A stretch of DNA of 14,108 bases from JANQRV01 sp964533785 (GTDB taxonomy: Bacteria; Bacteroidota; Bacteroidia; Chitinophagales; Saprospiraceae), in the NCBI GenBank assembly GCA_964533785.1, contig CAZHNG010000173.1, positions 1-14,108 of the forward strand. Reading direction: 5' to 3'. Under the pieces are notes generated by a model, which ran no database searches, was not told where the DNA came from, and saw nothing but the letters and a program-made list of their open reading frames with translations. This document shows, in pieces, positions 8,012 through 14,026 of this stretch (its first letter is position 1; every line of letters begins with the position of its first letter). The position numbers and the translations under genes were made by a program.

Positions 8012-8202
8012 GGCTCCAATTTATTATCTTTTTAGTTTTTGTTCCAGTTCTTGTTTGCGTTGTTGCCAATACGCTGGCTTGGTACGAACAGGAGAAATTT
8101 TACGAGGTTACCGATAGAGCCTTTTCTCAATTCTTGGCCAAGAACTACCCTGGGAGGGAGATTGATGATATCCTACACAAATACAGAGAGAAGAATGGCT
8201 AG
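8005..8202 (+). CDS. Small single-pass membrane protein
   Basis: A 65-residue reading frame with a TTG start; no ATG exists before the hydrophobic stretch. One transmembrane helix (LQFIIFLVFVPVLVCVVANTL, residues 4-24) is followed by a soluble tail with charged, coding-like composition (REIDDILHKYREKNG). The start shares seven bases with the divergent gene at 7679-8011, which is unusual and leaves no room for a promoter outside that gene. Plausible as a real gene because of the clean membrane segment and tail, but unsupported by any family. Confidence 0.45.
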   Translation: MSWLQFIIFLVFVPVLVCVVANTLAWYEQEKFYEVTDRAFSQFLAKNYPGREIDDILHKYREKNG

Positions 8203-8277
8203 TCCATTGGTAAGTGATTTTTCTCTTTGCCCGGAATTCTCTCGCTGTATTGGTACCGGAATTAAAAACAAATAGTC

Positions 8278-8298
8278 AAATAGACAAAGAGTCTATTT
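8278..8298. terminator. Perfect 8-bp hairpin at end of FISUMP gene
   Basis: AAATAGAC (8278-8285) pairs with GTCTATTT (8291-8298) around a five-base loop. It spans the TAG stop (8293-8295) of the FISUMP gene and separates it from the convergent small membrane-protein gene, so it may be a bidirectional terminator. A hairpin immediately after a variable region is also typical of DGR targets, where it helps retrohoming; see the findings. Confidence 0.5.
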
Positions 8299-9006
8299 CT
8301 GGAGGCAACGTACGGAAAAGCCAGCACCCACCTCAACATAGTACCGAAACAGTTTCTCGTTGTCGCCGAAGAAGACGTAGTCGTAGGCGTACCCCTCAAG
8401 GCGCTCAGTTGCGGACCAGTAGATACCTCCAGAACCGAAATCCAAAAAAGAACCATCGTTGTCGCGGCTGCCACCGAGCAGCGCATCAAAACCACTGCTA
8501 CCTCCTTCTATCAAAGCCTGATAAGCTGCTTTTCCACCAATACCAAAAATTTTTAATGAATCTTGTCCATATTGATTAGTCATTTTTAGCCATTCCTGAT
8601 CCGTTGGTAATTTCCATTTCTCTCCCAATAATCTACACCCTTTCTTAGCTGCTTCAAAAGTGTAAAGTCTCCCGTACTCTTTGTATTCAAGATTGTCCTC
8701 GTAATACCATGACAAATTTTGAACCTCCACATCCAAATTAGTTGTTAGCCACTTTTTTCCATCCTTCATTATCTTCCAACTATACCTAGTTCCATCATGA
8801 ATGAAGTTTCCTATGTCACCTATTTGTAGCGGCTCACCATCTGACAGTCTTGCTTCGGCGTCATTTGTCGTTTGGTTAATCCTCTGCCCCGAATTCCCAA
8901 GAATAACTTCTCTCAACTCGTTTTTGAAAATAATCAATAAGGTGATTACAACAGCAAAAAATCCTGCTATATATGTAGCTCTTACTATTTCTCTTTCATT
9001 AGACAT
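8293..9006 (-). CDS. Membrane-anchored FISUMP-domain protein, putative DGR target
   Basis: A 237-residue protein from ATG 9006. Residues 11-27 (TYIAGFFAVVITLLIIF) form an N-terminal membrane anchor, and the rest should face the periplasm. Residues about 72-235 match the FISUMP (Fibrobacter succinogenes major paralogous) domain: YSWKIMKDGKKWLTTNLD, RLYTFEAAKKGCRLLGEKWK, LPTDQEWLKM, IYWSAT and the closing GFSVRCLQK. FISUMP domains have a C-type-lectin-like fold and are known DGR target domains. The last 180 bases (8301-8480) are 54% GC by hand count against 36% in 8521-8700, and 20 of 28 codons after the YWSATE motif end in C or T. This suggests a diversified binding face at residues about 178-229. 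It is divergent from the NTPase gene across a 251-bp spacer. The ligand is unknown. Confidence 0.85.
   Translation of the reverse strand: MSNEREIVRATYIAGFFAVVITLLIIFKNELREVILGNSGQRINQTTNDAEARLSDGEPLQIGDIGNFIHDGTRYSWKIMKDGKKWLTTNLDVEVQNLSWYYEDNLEYKEYGRLYTFEAAKKGCRLLGEKWKLPTDQEWLKMTNQYGQDSLKIFGIGGKAAYQALIEGGSSGFDALLGGSRDNDGSFLDFGSGGIYWSATERLEGYAYDYVFFGDNEKLFRYYVEVGAGFSVRCLQK
8302..8475 (-). other. Putative DGR variable region of the FISUMP protein
   Basis: C-terminal codons from about residue 178 to 235. It is marked by the abrupt GC rise, by many NNC/NNT codons at loop positions where relatives often have Asn, by invariant framing motifs (YWSAT, GFSVRC), and by a hairpin directly after it. 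No template repeat is present in the window, so this is inferred. Confidence 0.5.
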
Positions 9007-9257
9007 CTAAAAAAGATTTGTTATAATCCTAAAATACTAAGTTTTGAAAAAGTAAAAAACAGGAAGACCATATAATTCACTTCACTTCCTACCTTCTTTT
9101 TCTTAGCGTCGAATTGTGACGGATGCAGTACTAGCGACAACTAAATGCCTTCCACCTAGATATTAAAGCTTGCCTATCTGTCATTAGAACCGTAACACCA
9201 TCGTCAATACAACCTTCCATAATTCTCCTTATATTTCTCCTCCAAAACAAACCCAAC
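9007..9257. promoter_or_regulatory. Divergent intergenic region of the receptor pair
   Basis: This 251-bp AT-rich spacer must hold the promoters of both the FISUMP gene (leftward) and the NTPase gene (rightward). I cannot place either with confidence; no exact Bacteroidota -7 box (TAnnTTTG) is found. A 29-codon minus-strand frame (9131-9220) with AAGGAG five bases before its ATG lies inside it, but has no other support. Confidence 0.4.
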
Positions 9258-11459
9258 ATGCCGCTAAACAAAGACCAACTCCTCCGCTGGATCGCAACCG
9301 GAGAAACCCAAAAAGCAATCGATGAGATTTTGGCGCATAAAGCTGAGATCAACGAAACCCTATACGCCGAAGTAATTACTCTTTCCGCCGAATTGGCTGA
9401 AAACAATAAAGCGACGCGAACAGGGACACTCAGTGAAAATGTGCTTCAAGCGCAACGGAATAGGATCAGTCAATCCCTGGCACAGATCGTCAATGATTTG
9501 GACAAACCGGTTGATGTTTCAACAGGTAAAAGTTCAGCAGCAGAAATCGCAGAGGATACCACTGCTGCGTCAGAGCTGGAAAAAACCCAGTCCCACATCG
9601 AAAAACTGGTAGACACTGTCGCCTTTGTCATTGCCCAGCTCATCAAGCGGCCGTTAAAATATAAGTTCATCAACCTTGTAGCCTTGTTATTGGTCTTCTT
9701 GAATCCGTTTGTGTTGAGGAGTGCTATTCAAGCAATTGGAGTTAGTACCGAATGGATGACCACCTATCATTACGCTCGCTATTTCTGGGTTATTACCGGG
9801 ATTTTATTTATTCTAGCGGTGATATTAGCAGTAAACGACATTTTAAAAAGCGGAAGTACGGGTAAAACCTTCGAATACACCGAAAACTCTCCCATCAAAG
9901 GATTGCGCTCTTTTGATTTTGAGGACGCTGGCATCTTTCGTAGGTTGCAACGCACTGAAGATATTGATACCTGTTCCCAGGGCTTGGGTGAAAAAGATTT
10001 TCGCTTTGGAGTACTTACGGGCGAATCGGGTTGTGGTAAAACCTCCTTTCTGCGAGCGGGGCTGTATCCCGCCATGAATGTTAATAACCGCGCTTGTGTA
10101 GTTGCTAAGCTTAGGAACGAACCACCAATGTTGTCTATTCGGGAAGCCCTACAGGAACAACTCAACGAAGGTACCGAACCCGATGCAGAACTTCCCTTAA
10201 AAGAGCTACTGGAGTATTATCTCAGCAAAGGTCAGATGGAGGAATTGGTGCTGATCATCGATCAGTTCGAGCAGTTCTTTACCCAGCAGAAGACGATTGA
10301 AAGCCGTAAAACTTTTATCAATCAACTGTTGGACTGCTATCAAAATCTACCACAAGCAAAGCTTCTAATTTCCCTACGCAGTGACTTTCAGAGCTATTTA
10401 TACGAAATACAGGACGTCCTGGGCTACTCCCTAACTACTCGCAGCAACTATTTTAACTTACGTAAATTCTCTCCCGTGCAAGCAACGGAGATCTTCAAGG
10501 TAATGGCTGAAGCGGAAGGTCTGGAATTCGACCCCAGCTTTGTATACAACATGTGCAAAGAAGAACTGGCTTCCAGAGACGATGGATTGATCTCTGCGGT
10601 AGACGTGCAAATCCTGGCTTTCATCATCAAAGGACAGCAATTGGAGGACAAAGCCTTTACCCGCTCCGCCTTTCAAAAAATGGGCGGCATCGAAGGACTG
10701 TTACAACGCTTCCTGGAAGAACAATTTGAAGCTCCCAACCGCTACAATCAGGATCAGGCGGCACTAAAGGTACTGCTGGCCTTTATTGATTTGGACAACA
10801 ATGTGCGCAGTGGGGATCTAACGGTGGAAAAGCTCCTCCCACGGATTGACAAAACCGTTAATCCTTCCGACGTAAAAGCTATCTTAGAATGGCTGGAAAA
10901 CCTTCGTCTGGTCACCAAAATGGAAGTAAAAGATCGTGCTCCCCGCTACGAACTGGCACACGAACGCCTCATCATGCCCCTGCGCAACCTAGCGGGTAAG
11001 ACCCTCTCCCAGATGGATCAGGCCAATATCATTCTGGAGCGCCGTACCAATGAATGGTTGGCGAATGAACAGAAGAGCCGTTTCCTACTCACCTGGAGCG
11101 AATACCGTAACATCATCAAACACCAAAAACTGGTGACCTGGGGGAGGAATGAAGCTGCTAAGCGGTCTTTACTTCAAGCTAGCAAGCGGAAGTTTCAATG
11201 GCGTACAGGTATTGTAACAGCTTTATTGATCATTGGCCTTGGTGGCTGGATTTTCAACCGGCAAAATACTGCTGTAAACAATTTAATTAATGAGGCCGAA
11301 AAAGATATCATCGGACTGGAATACGACTCTGCAGCCTTTAAATTACACGCAGCGGGACAAAAGTGGCTAAAGAAAAGAAGAGTAGCCCAAAAATTGCTGG
11401 AAGTAGTCTTTTACTACAATGAAATTGGAGCCTCCGAAAGGGCTGCAAAACTGTTGTAG
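9258..11459 (+). CDS. STAND-type NTPase with EAD-like N-terminus and three TM helices
   Basis: A 733-residue protein ending at TAG 11457-11459. Residues 1-80 form a helical domain resembling the effector-associated domains of bacterial conflict systems. Two membrane helices follow (about 137-156 and 173-193). The nSTAND1-like NTPase then has Walker A GESGCGKT (255-262), Walker B LVLIIDQFEQF (330-340, Asp335) and SLRSDF (372-377) as a sensor-like motif, with a helical arm region to about 640. A third membrane helix (649-667) leads to a helical linker. The reading frame continues past the TAG, without shift, into an FGE-sulfatase domain (11469-12443), so the natural product was probably one 1061-residue protein. 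Topology (EAD in, NTPase in, FGE out) suits a transmembrane receptor-switch. STAND NTPases oligomerise on sensing a ligand to fire an effector; here effector and target are unknown. Confidence 0.88.
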   Translation: MPLNKDQLLRWIATGETQKAIDEILAHKAEINETLYAEVITLSAELAENNKATRTGTLSENVLQAQRNRISQSLAQIVNDLDKPVDVSTGKSSAAEIAEDTTAASELEKTQSHIEKLVDTVAFVIAQLIKRPLKYKFINLVALLLVFLNPFVLRSAIQAIGVSTEWMTTYHYARYFWVITGILFILAVILAVNDILKSGSTGKTFEYTENSPIKGLRSFDFEDAGIFRRLQRTEDIDTCSQGLGEKDFRFGVLTGESGCGKTSFLRAGLYPAMNVNNRACVVAKLRNEPPMLSIREALQEQLNEGTEPDAELPLKELLEYYLSKGQMEELVLIIDQFEQFFTQQKTIESRKTFINQLLDCYQNLPQAKLLISLRSDFQSYLYEIQDVLGYSLTTRSNYFNLRKFSPVQATEIFKVMAEAEGLEFDPSFVYNMCKEELASRDDGLISAVDVQILAFIIKGQQLEDKAFTRSAFQKMGGIEGLLQRFLEEQFEAPNRYNQDQAALKVLLAFIDLDNNVRSGDLTVEKLLPRIDKTVNPSDVKAILEWLENLRLVTKMEVKDRAPRYELAHERLIMPLRNLAGKTLSQMDQANIILERRTNEWLANEQKSRFLLTWSEYRNIIKHQKLVTWGRNEAAKRSLLQASKRKFQWRTGIVTALLIIGLGGWIFNRQNTAVNNLINEAEKDIIGLEYDSAAFKLHAAGQKWLKKRRVAQKLLEVVFYYNEIGASERAAKLL

Positions 11460-11468
11460 GATACAGTA

Positions 11469-12443
11469 TTGAAGATCTCGGGTAATAGCAATGTATCATC
11501 CCTACTGCAAATAGATGGAATAGCACAAAAGCAAGCCTGGGCGAATATCGATCAGGCTATCCAAACCATTGATCAAGCTTTTTATGAGGACTCTTTAATA
11601 ACTCGGTATTTTCCAGTTATGGAAACGGTTAAAGGAGGAACTTACCAAATGGGCTATCTTAAAAATGATCAACCAGAGGATAGCGCCAGAGTGGTAACCT
11701 TATCGGATTTTCGGATGGCAAAAACAGAAACGACGATATGGCAATATCAGTTATTTACTAAAGCAACCAATACACTAGATACTCTAAGGAAACCAGATGA
11801 TGATAACTGGGTCTGGATCGGTAACACGCCCGCTATTTATGTTCCCTGGTACGATGCTATTGCTTACGCCAACTGGGTAAGTGATAGACTTGGATACGAT
11901 AAGGTATATCAGATTCCGGATAGTCTTTCTACCGATCCTCATGATTGGACTAGCGCAAACATTAACTGGGATTCCATACCCAATTGGCAGGCTAATGGAT
12001 TCAGATTACCTACGGAAGCGGAGTGGGAATTTGCCGCCCGGGGAGGGATAAAACAGGATACTTTTATTTATAGTGGTAGCCCAGACTTGGATTCGGTAGG
12101 CTGGTATACCAACAATAGCGCTGAAAATTATCCTGGTAACAGAACAAATCCTGTTGGAAAGAAAAAAGGTAATAGTGTTGGATTATATGATATGAGTGGC
12201 AACGTTAGGGAATGGTGTTGGGATAGAAATTTGGAACCAAGCTTTAGTGGCAATAGCAGAAATTTGGCTTGGGGTAATTTTACTGATCCTAAGAACCCGC
12301 AGGAAGAGACCGGATTTTACCCCGTTTTGCGTGGCGGCTCCTGGTTCAACTACGATGGCAGTTGTACCGTTTCCGACCGCAGCGACGACATTCCTAACTT
12401 CAGGGACGGCGATTTCGGTTTTCGTCTCTCCCAGGGCTTTTAA
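11469..12443 (+). CDS. FGE-sulfatase (CLec-fold) domain, putative DGR target
   Basis: In frame with the NTPase gene and separated from it by a TAG and three codons. As an independent gene it would need TTG 11469 as start, which is weak; I regard it as the C-terminal part of the NTPase protein. Residues 54-324 form a formylglycine-generating-enzyme-like domain: KGGTYQMG (55-62), GFRLPTEAEWEFAARGG (177-193), GLYDMSGNVREWCWD (238-252), LRGGSW (287-292) and GFRLSQGF (317-324). The paired catalytic cysteines of true FGE are incomplete (only Cys299 after GGSW), so this is a binding rather than a catalytic domain. Its last 111 bases (12330-12440) are 57% GC against 38% in 12121-12300. All 17 variable-looking codons between GGSW and GFRL end in C or T, the imprint of DGR mutagenesis on AAC/AAT template codons. 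Confidence 0.85.
   Translation: MKISGNSNVSSLLQIDGIAQKQAWANIDQAIQTIDQAFYEDSLITRYFPVMETVKGGTYQMGYLKNDQPEDSARVVTLSDFRMAKTETTIWQYQLFTKATNTLDTLRKPDDDNWVWIGNTPAIYVPWYDAIAYANWVSDRLGYDKVYQIPDSLSTDPHDWTSANINWDSIPNWQANGFRLPTEAEWEFAARGGIKQDTFIYSGSPDLDSVGWYTNNSAENYPGNRTNPVGKKKGNSVGLYDMSGNVREWCWDRNLEPSFSGNSRNLAWGNFTDPKNPQEETGFYPVLRGGSWFNYDGSCTVSDRSDDIPNFRDGDFGFRLSQGF
12330..12440 (+). other. Putative DGR variable region of the FGE domain
   Basis: Runs from RGGSW to SQGF. Constant residues (RGGSW, Cys299, Arg304, Pro309, Arg312, GFRLSQ) alternate with positions whose codons are all NNC or NNT and encode Phe, Asn, Tyr, Asp, Gly, Ser or Ile. That pattern is what results when adenines in AAC/AAT template codons are randomised. 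The template and reverse transcriptase are not in the window. Confidence 0.65.
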
Positions 12444-12460
12444 CCTTTTATTCCTTCTTG

Positions 12461-12493
12461 TCTACCGAATCCGCCACCGGCGGAGAAGGTAGA
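12461..12493. terminator. Two-part hairpin after the FGE gene
   Basis: TCTACC (12461-12466) pairs with GGTAGA (12488-12493), and TCCGCC (12470-12475) with GGCGGA (12479-12484), closing a triloop ACC. The two stems are separated by a symmetric GAA/GAA internal loop. It starts 18 bases after the stop of the FGE frame. It may be a terminator (no strong T tract follows) or the hairpin expected after a DGR variable region. Confidence 0.55.
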
Positions 12494-12513
12494 TACCCCT
12501 TTACCCTTTTTGA

Positions 12514-12586
12514 AGGCGCTTGTGGGGTAGAACAAAAATTTCGAAGAAATTTACGATAAGATCGTGTTCCACCCCGCGAAGCGCCT
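12514..12586 (+). ncRNA. Three-way-junction fold, candidate structured RNA or cruciform
   Basis: AGGCGCTT (12514-12521) pairs with AAGCGCCT (12579-12586). The stem continues with GGGGT/ACCCC and GAAC/GTTC (12524-12533 with 12566-12575), with one A-C mismatch. Inside are two perfect hairpins: AAATTTC/GAAATTT with loop GAA (12536-12552) and ACGAT/ATCGT with loop AAG (12553-12565). The second hairpin and the closing stem adjoin without unpaired bases. This is too ordered for chance, but whether it acts as RNA, as DNA cruciform or as a mobile palindromic repeat is not shown. Confidence 0.5.
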
Positions 12587-12597
12587 CGACGCCAATT

Positions 12598-12738
12598 TTA
12601 TTGGAGACTTTTTAGCCATACGCCGAGCATTCTATCAATTTCGAGCAGCATGTTCATTAGCTGGTCAAGCTTTTTTGAGTTCATATATTTAAGTTCGTAA
12701 GCTAAGTAGTCGAGTAATATTAATTTGCGTTTTTTGAT
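12598..12738 (-). pseudogene. C-terminal remnant of four-helix-bundle (S23/Avd-like) gene
   Basis: An open minus-strand frame follows a TAG (12739-12741) and ends at TAA 12598-12600. It contains YLAYELKYMNSKKLDQLMNM followed by LLEIDRMLGVWLKSLQ. The pattern of an AxELxYM helix, a short turn, then EIDRML..WLKSL matches the last two helices of the S23 four-helix-bundle family, the fold also used by Avd, the DGR accessory protein. Only about 45 codons remain, and the upstream part is missing at the loop of the 36-bp inverted repeat. An ATG at 12684 would give just 28 residues. Assigned by pattern only. Confidence 0.45.
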
Positions 12739-12867
12739 CTAGGGGGTTTTTTCGTTGATCAAGGCGCAAAAAGCGCACATAGCCGGGGTTCTGTAAGTTT
12801 TTTGCAACGAAGAGCAGCGGAAAAATAGCCCATCAAAAAGTGTAAATTAGTGTTGCTCGACTACTTA
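12703..12867 (+). repeat. 36-bp inverted repeat, long stem-loop with G-U pairs
   Basis: Arms 12703-12738 and 12832-12867 pair over 36 consecutive positions in plus-strand RNA, 30 Watson-Crick and six G-U (at 12715, 12718, 12720, 12727, 12729 and 12730). The 93-base loop has further pairing, TTCGTTG (12751-12757) with CAACGAA (12805-12811) and GCGC around AAAAA (12764-12776). It lies about 105 bases upstream of the toxin-antitoxin operon. It could be a structured RNA, or a miniature or inverted-duplication element. Confidence 0.7.
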
Positions 12868-12972
12868 ATCTCAGGGAGTAATTTAGTCTTTCGACAGAAA
12901 GGAACTTAATCTGAAAGTAATTGTTTGATATTTTACGATTAAAAGATTAATTTCATAAAAAATAAAGTATCC

Positions 12973-13200
12973 ATGAAGCAACTAACCAGAATAACTTTTG
13001 ATCCAAATGTAATGGGAGGGAAGCCCTGTATTCGGGGGATGCGTGTCACCGTAGGAACGATAATCGGGTTGATTGCTTCAGGTTATTCGAATGAAAAAAT
13101 CCTTAAAGCCTACCCATATTTGGAGGAAGAAGACATTAAAGAGGCTTTGCTATACGCTACCTGGCGTGCAGAAGAAATTGAAATCCCAATTGCTGCTTAA
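12973..13200 (+). CDS. DUF433 antitoxin
   Basis: A 75-residue protein of the DUF433 family, small helical DNA-binding proteins that act as antitoxins to PIN-like toxins. The family signature is plain: ITFDPNVMGGKPCIRGMRVT (8-27) followed by VGTIIGLIASGYSNEKILKA (27-46), the helix-turn-helix region, and YPYLEEEDIKEALLYA. It probably neutralises the toxin encoded next and represses the operon. Its TAA (13198-13200) shares one base with the ATG of the toxin gene, so translation is likely coupled. Length is normal and it looks intact. Confidence 0.93.
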   Translation: MKQLTRITFDPNVMGGKPCIRGMRVTVGTIIGLIASGYSNEKILKAYPYLEEEDIKEALLYATWRAEEIEIPIAA

Positions 13201-13565
13201 TGAAAATCGTTATCGATATGAACCTTTCTCCGGATTGGGTCCAGGTTTTTGAAAAAGAAGGATGGCAAGCTCAACACTGGTCGTCAGTAGGAAAAGGCAA
13301 TGATCCGGATACAGTGATCATGAATTGGGCAAAAGAAAATAGGCACCTAGTATTTACCCACGATCTGGATTTTGGTGCCATCCTAGCCGCTACCAATGCG
13401 GAAGCGCCAAGTGTTATCCAGGTAAGAACTACCGATGTATTACCAGACAGCTTGGGTACACGGTTGATCAAAATTATTCATCAATACCAAATCGAACTAA
13501 ACAAGGGGGCGCTCATGATAGTTGATGAAACTAAATCTAGAATACGTATTCTTCCTCTTTTTTAG
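13200..13565 (+). CDS. DUF5615 PIN-like toxin
   Basis: A 121-residue protein of the DUF5615 PIN-like nuclease group, the usual partner of DUF433. The acidic residues expected of a PIN-type site are present: Asp6 (KIVIDMNLSP), Asp36 and Asp38 region (GKGNDPDTVI, 32-41), Asp55 and Asp57 (FTHDLDFGAI, 52-61). Late conserved elements are APSVIQVR (69-76) and GALMIVDETKSRIRILPL. It probably cleaves RNA when free of antitoxin. It starts on the last base of the antitoxin stop and is followed by a strong terminator at 13654. It looks full-length and intact. Confidence 0.92.
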   Translation: MKIVIDMNLSPDWVQVFEKEGWQAQHWSSVGKGNDPDTVIMNWAKENRHLVFTHDLDFGAILAATNAEAPSVIQVRTTDVLPDSLGTRLIKIIHQYQIELNKGALMIVDETKSRIRILPLF

Positions 13566-13653
13566 CCCCCGAGTTGTACCCCGATAAAATTTCACCTCTG
13601 TAAATCAATGGATTAAGTCCTTATGTGACATCCGCCCGCGACCTCAAAAACGG

Positions 13654-13690
13654 AAGCCTCATTGCGTTGCAGTGGGGCTTTTGTTTTGGA
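13654..13690 (+). terminator. Rho-independent terminator of the toxin-antitoxin operon
   Basis: A continuous 12-bp stem with two G-T pairs runs from AAGCC at 13654 to GGCTT at 13680, closed by a three-base loop (GTT, 13666-13668), and is followed by TTGTTTTG. An A-rich run (CTCAAAAACGG) precedes it, so it may also work leftward. It lies about 90 bases after the toxin stop. Confidence 0.75.
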
Positions 13691-13740
13691 CGCTGACTGC
13701 GCGGACTTTTTATGACTATACGGCTCCTGCCCTGCTCTTC

Positions 13741-13755
13741 CGAGTCTCTGACTCG
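13741..13755. repeat. Palindromic unit 1 with CTCTG loop
   Basis: CGAGT and ACTCG pair around CTCTG. The core AGTCTCTGACT recurs 28 bases downstream, with a compensatory change in the stem. Confidence 0.75.
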
Positions 13756-13768
13756 TGAAGCGCACCCT

Positions 13769-13783
13769 CCAGTCTCTGACTGG
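13769..13783. repeat. Palindromic unit 2 with CTCTG loop
   Basis: CCAGT and ACTGG pair around CTCTG. Compared with unit 1, one G-C pair has become C-G, changing both sides together while keeping the loop. Confidence 0.75.
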
Positions 13784-13900
13784 GCAATCCTTATAAAACC
13801 ACCCCGTCATTCAAAAAAAATGTTTCACCCGCTTGACTTTTTGAACAAATTCTACGTATTTGCTTTTCAATCATTTCATTCCCAGCTCCATCGCATCCTT

Positions 13901-13924
13901 TTCCGGCCGCCAGAATAGCCGGAA
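13901..13924. terminator. Hairpin TTCCGGC/GCCGGAA
   Basis: A perfect 7-bp stem with a ten-base spacer. It lies downstream of the minus-strand gene tip at 14027 and could be its terminator, though no T run follows on that strand. Confidence 0.3.
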
Positions 13925-14026
13925 GTTATTTGAGGGTGCGGGGGGAATCATTTTAATATTTCCCAGCTTAGTTTTATCGGGGATCAGGTATCTACCTTGA
14001 AGGAAGGGTTTGCCTGTTTTTGGGGG

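Larger units (their letters stand above)
12444..12972. other. Structure-rich intergenic region
   Basis: No intact gene. From left to right it holds a two-part hairpin (12461-12493), a three-way-junction fold (12514-12586), a small perfect hairpin (12592-12604), a minus-strand four-helix-bundle gene remnant (12598-12738) and a 36-bp inverted repeat (12703-12867). The last 100 bases before 12973 are AT-rich and should contain the promoter of the toxin-antitoxin operon. Confidence 0.6.
13566..14026. other. Gene-free stretch with several hairpins
   Basis: After the toxin gene I find no convincing gene. Reading frames on both strands overlap the hairpins and have unnatural composition. The stretch holds the terminator at 13654, two same-loop hairpins at 13741-13783, and a 7-bp hairpin TTCCGGC/GCCGGAA at 13901-13924. 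Confidence 0.55.

Noticed and set aside
9131..9220. Minus-strand 29-codon frame with AAGGAG before its ATG
   Set aside because: A good Shine-Dalgarno site is not a strong sign in Bacteroidota, and the peptide has no family or context; kept only as a note in the spacer entry.
12514..12586. tRNA-like cloverleaf
   Set aside because: The fold has only two inner arms, no anticodon-arm or T-arm geometry, and stems that adjoin without the usual linkers.
13613..13810. Minus-strand 65-residue reading frame
   Set aside because: It runs through the terminator and the two same-loop hairpins, and its composition (Arg, Ser, Gln, Lys rich without pattern) looks non-coding.
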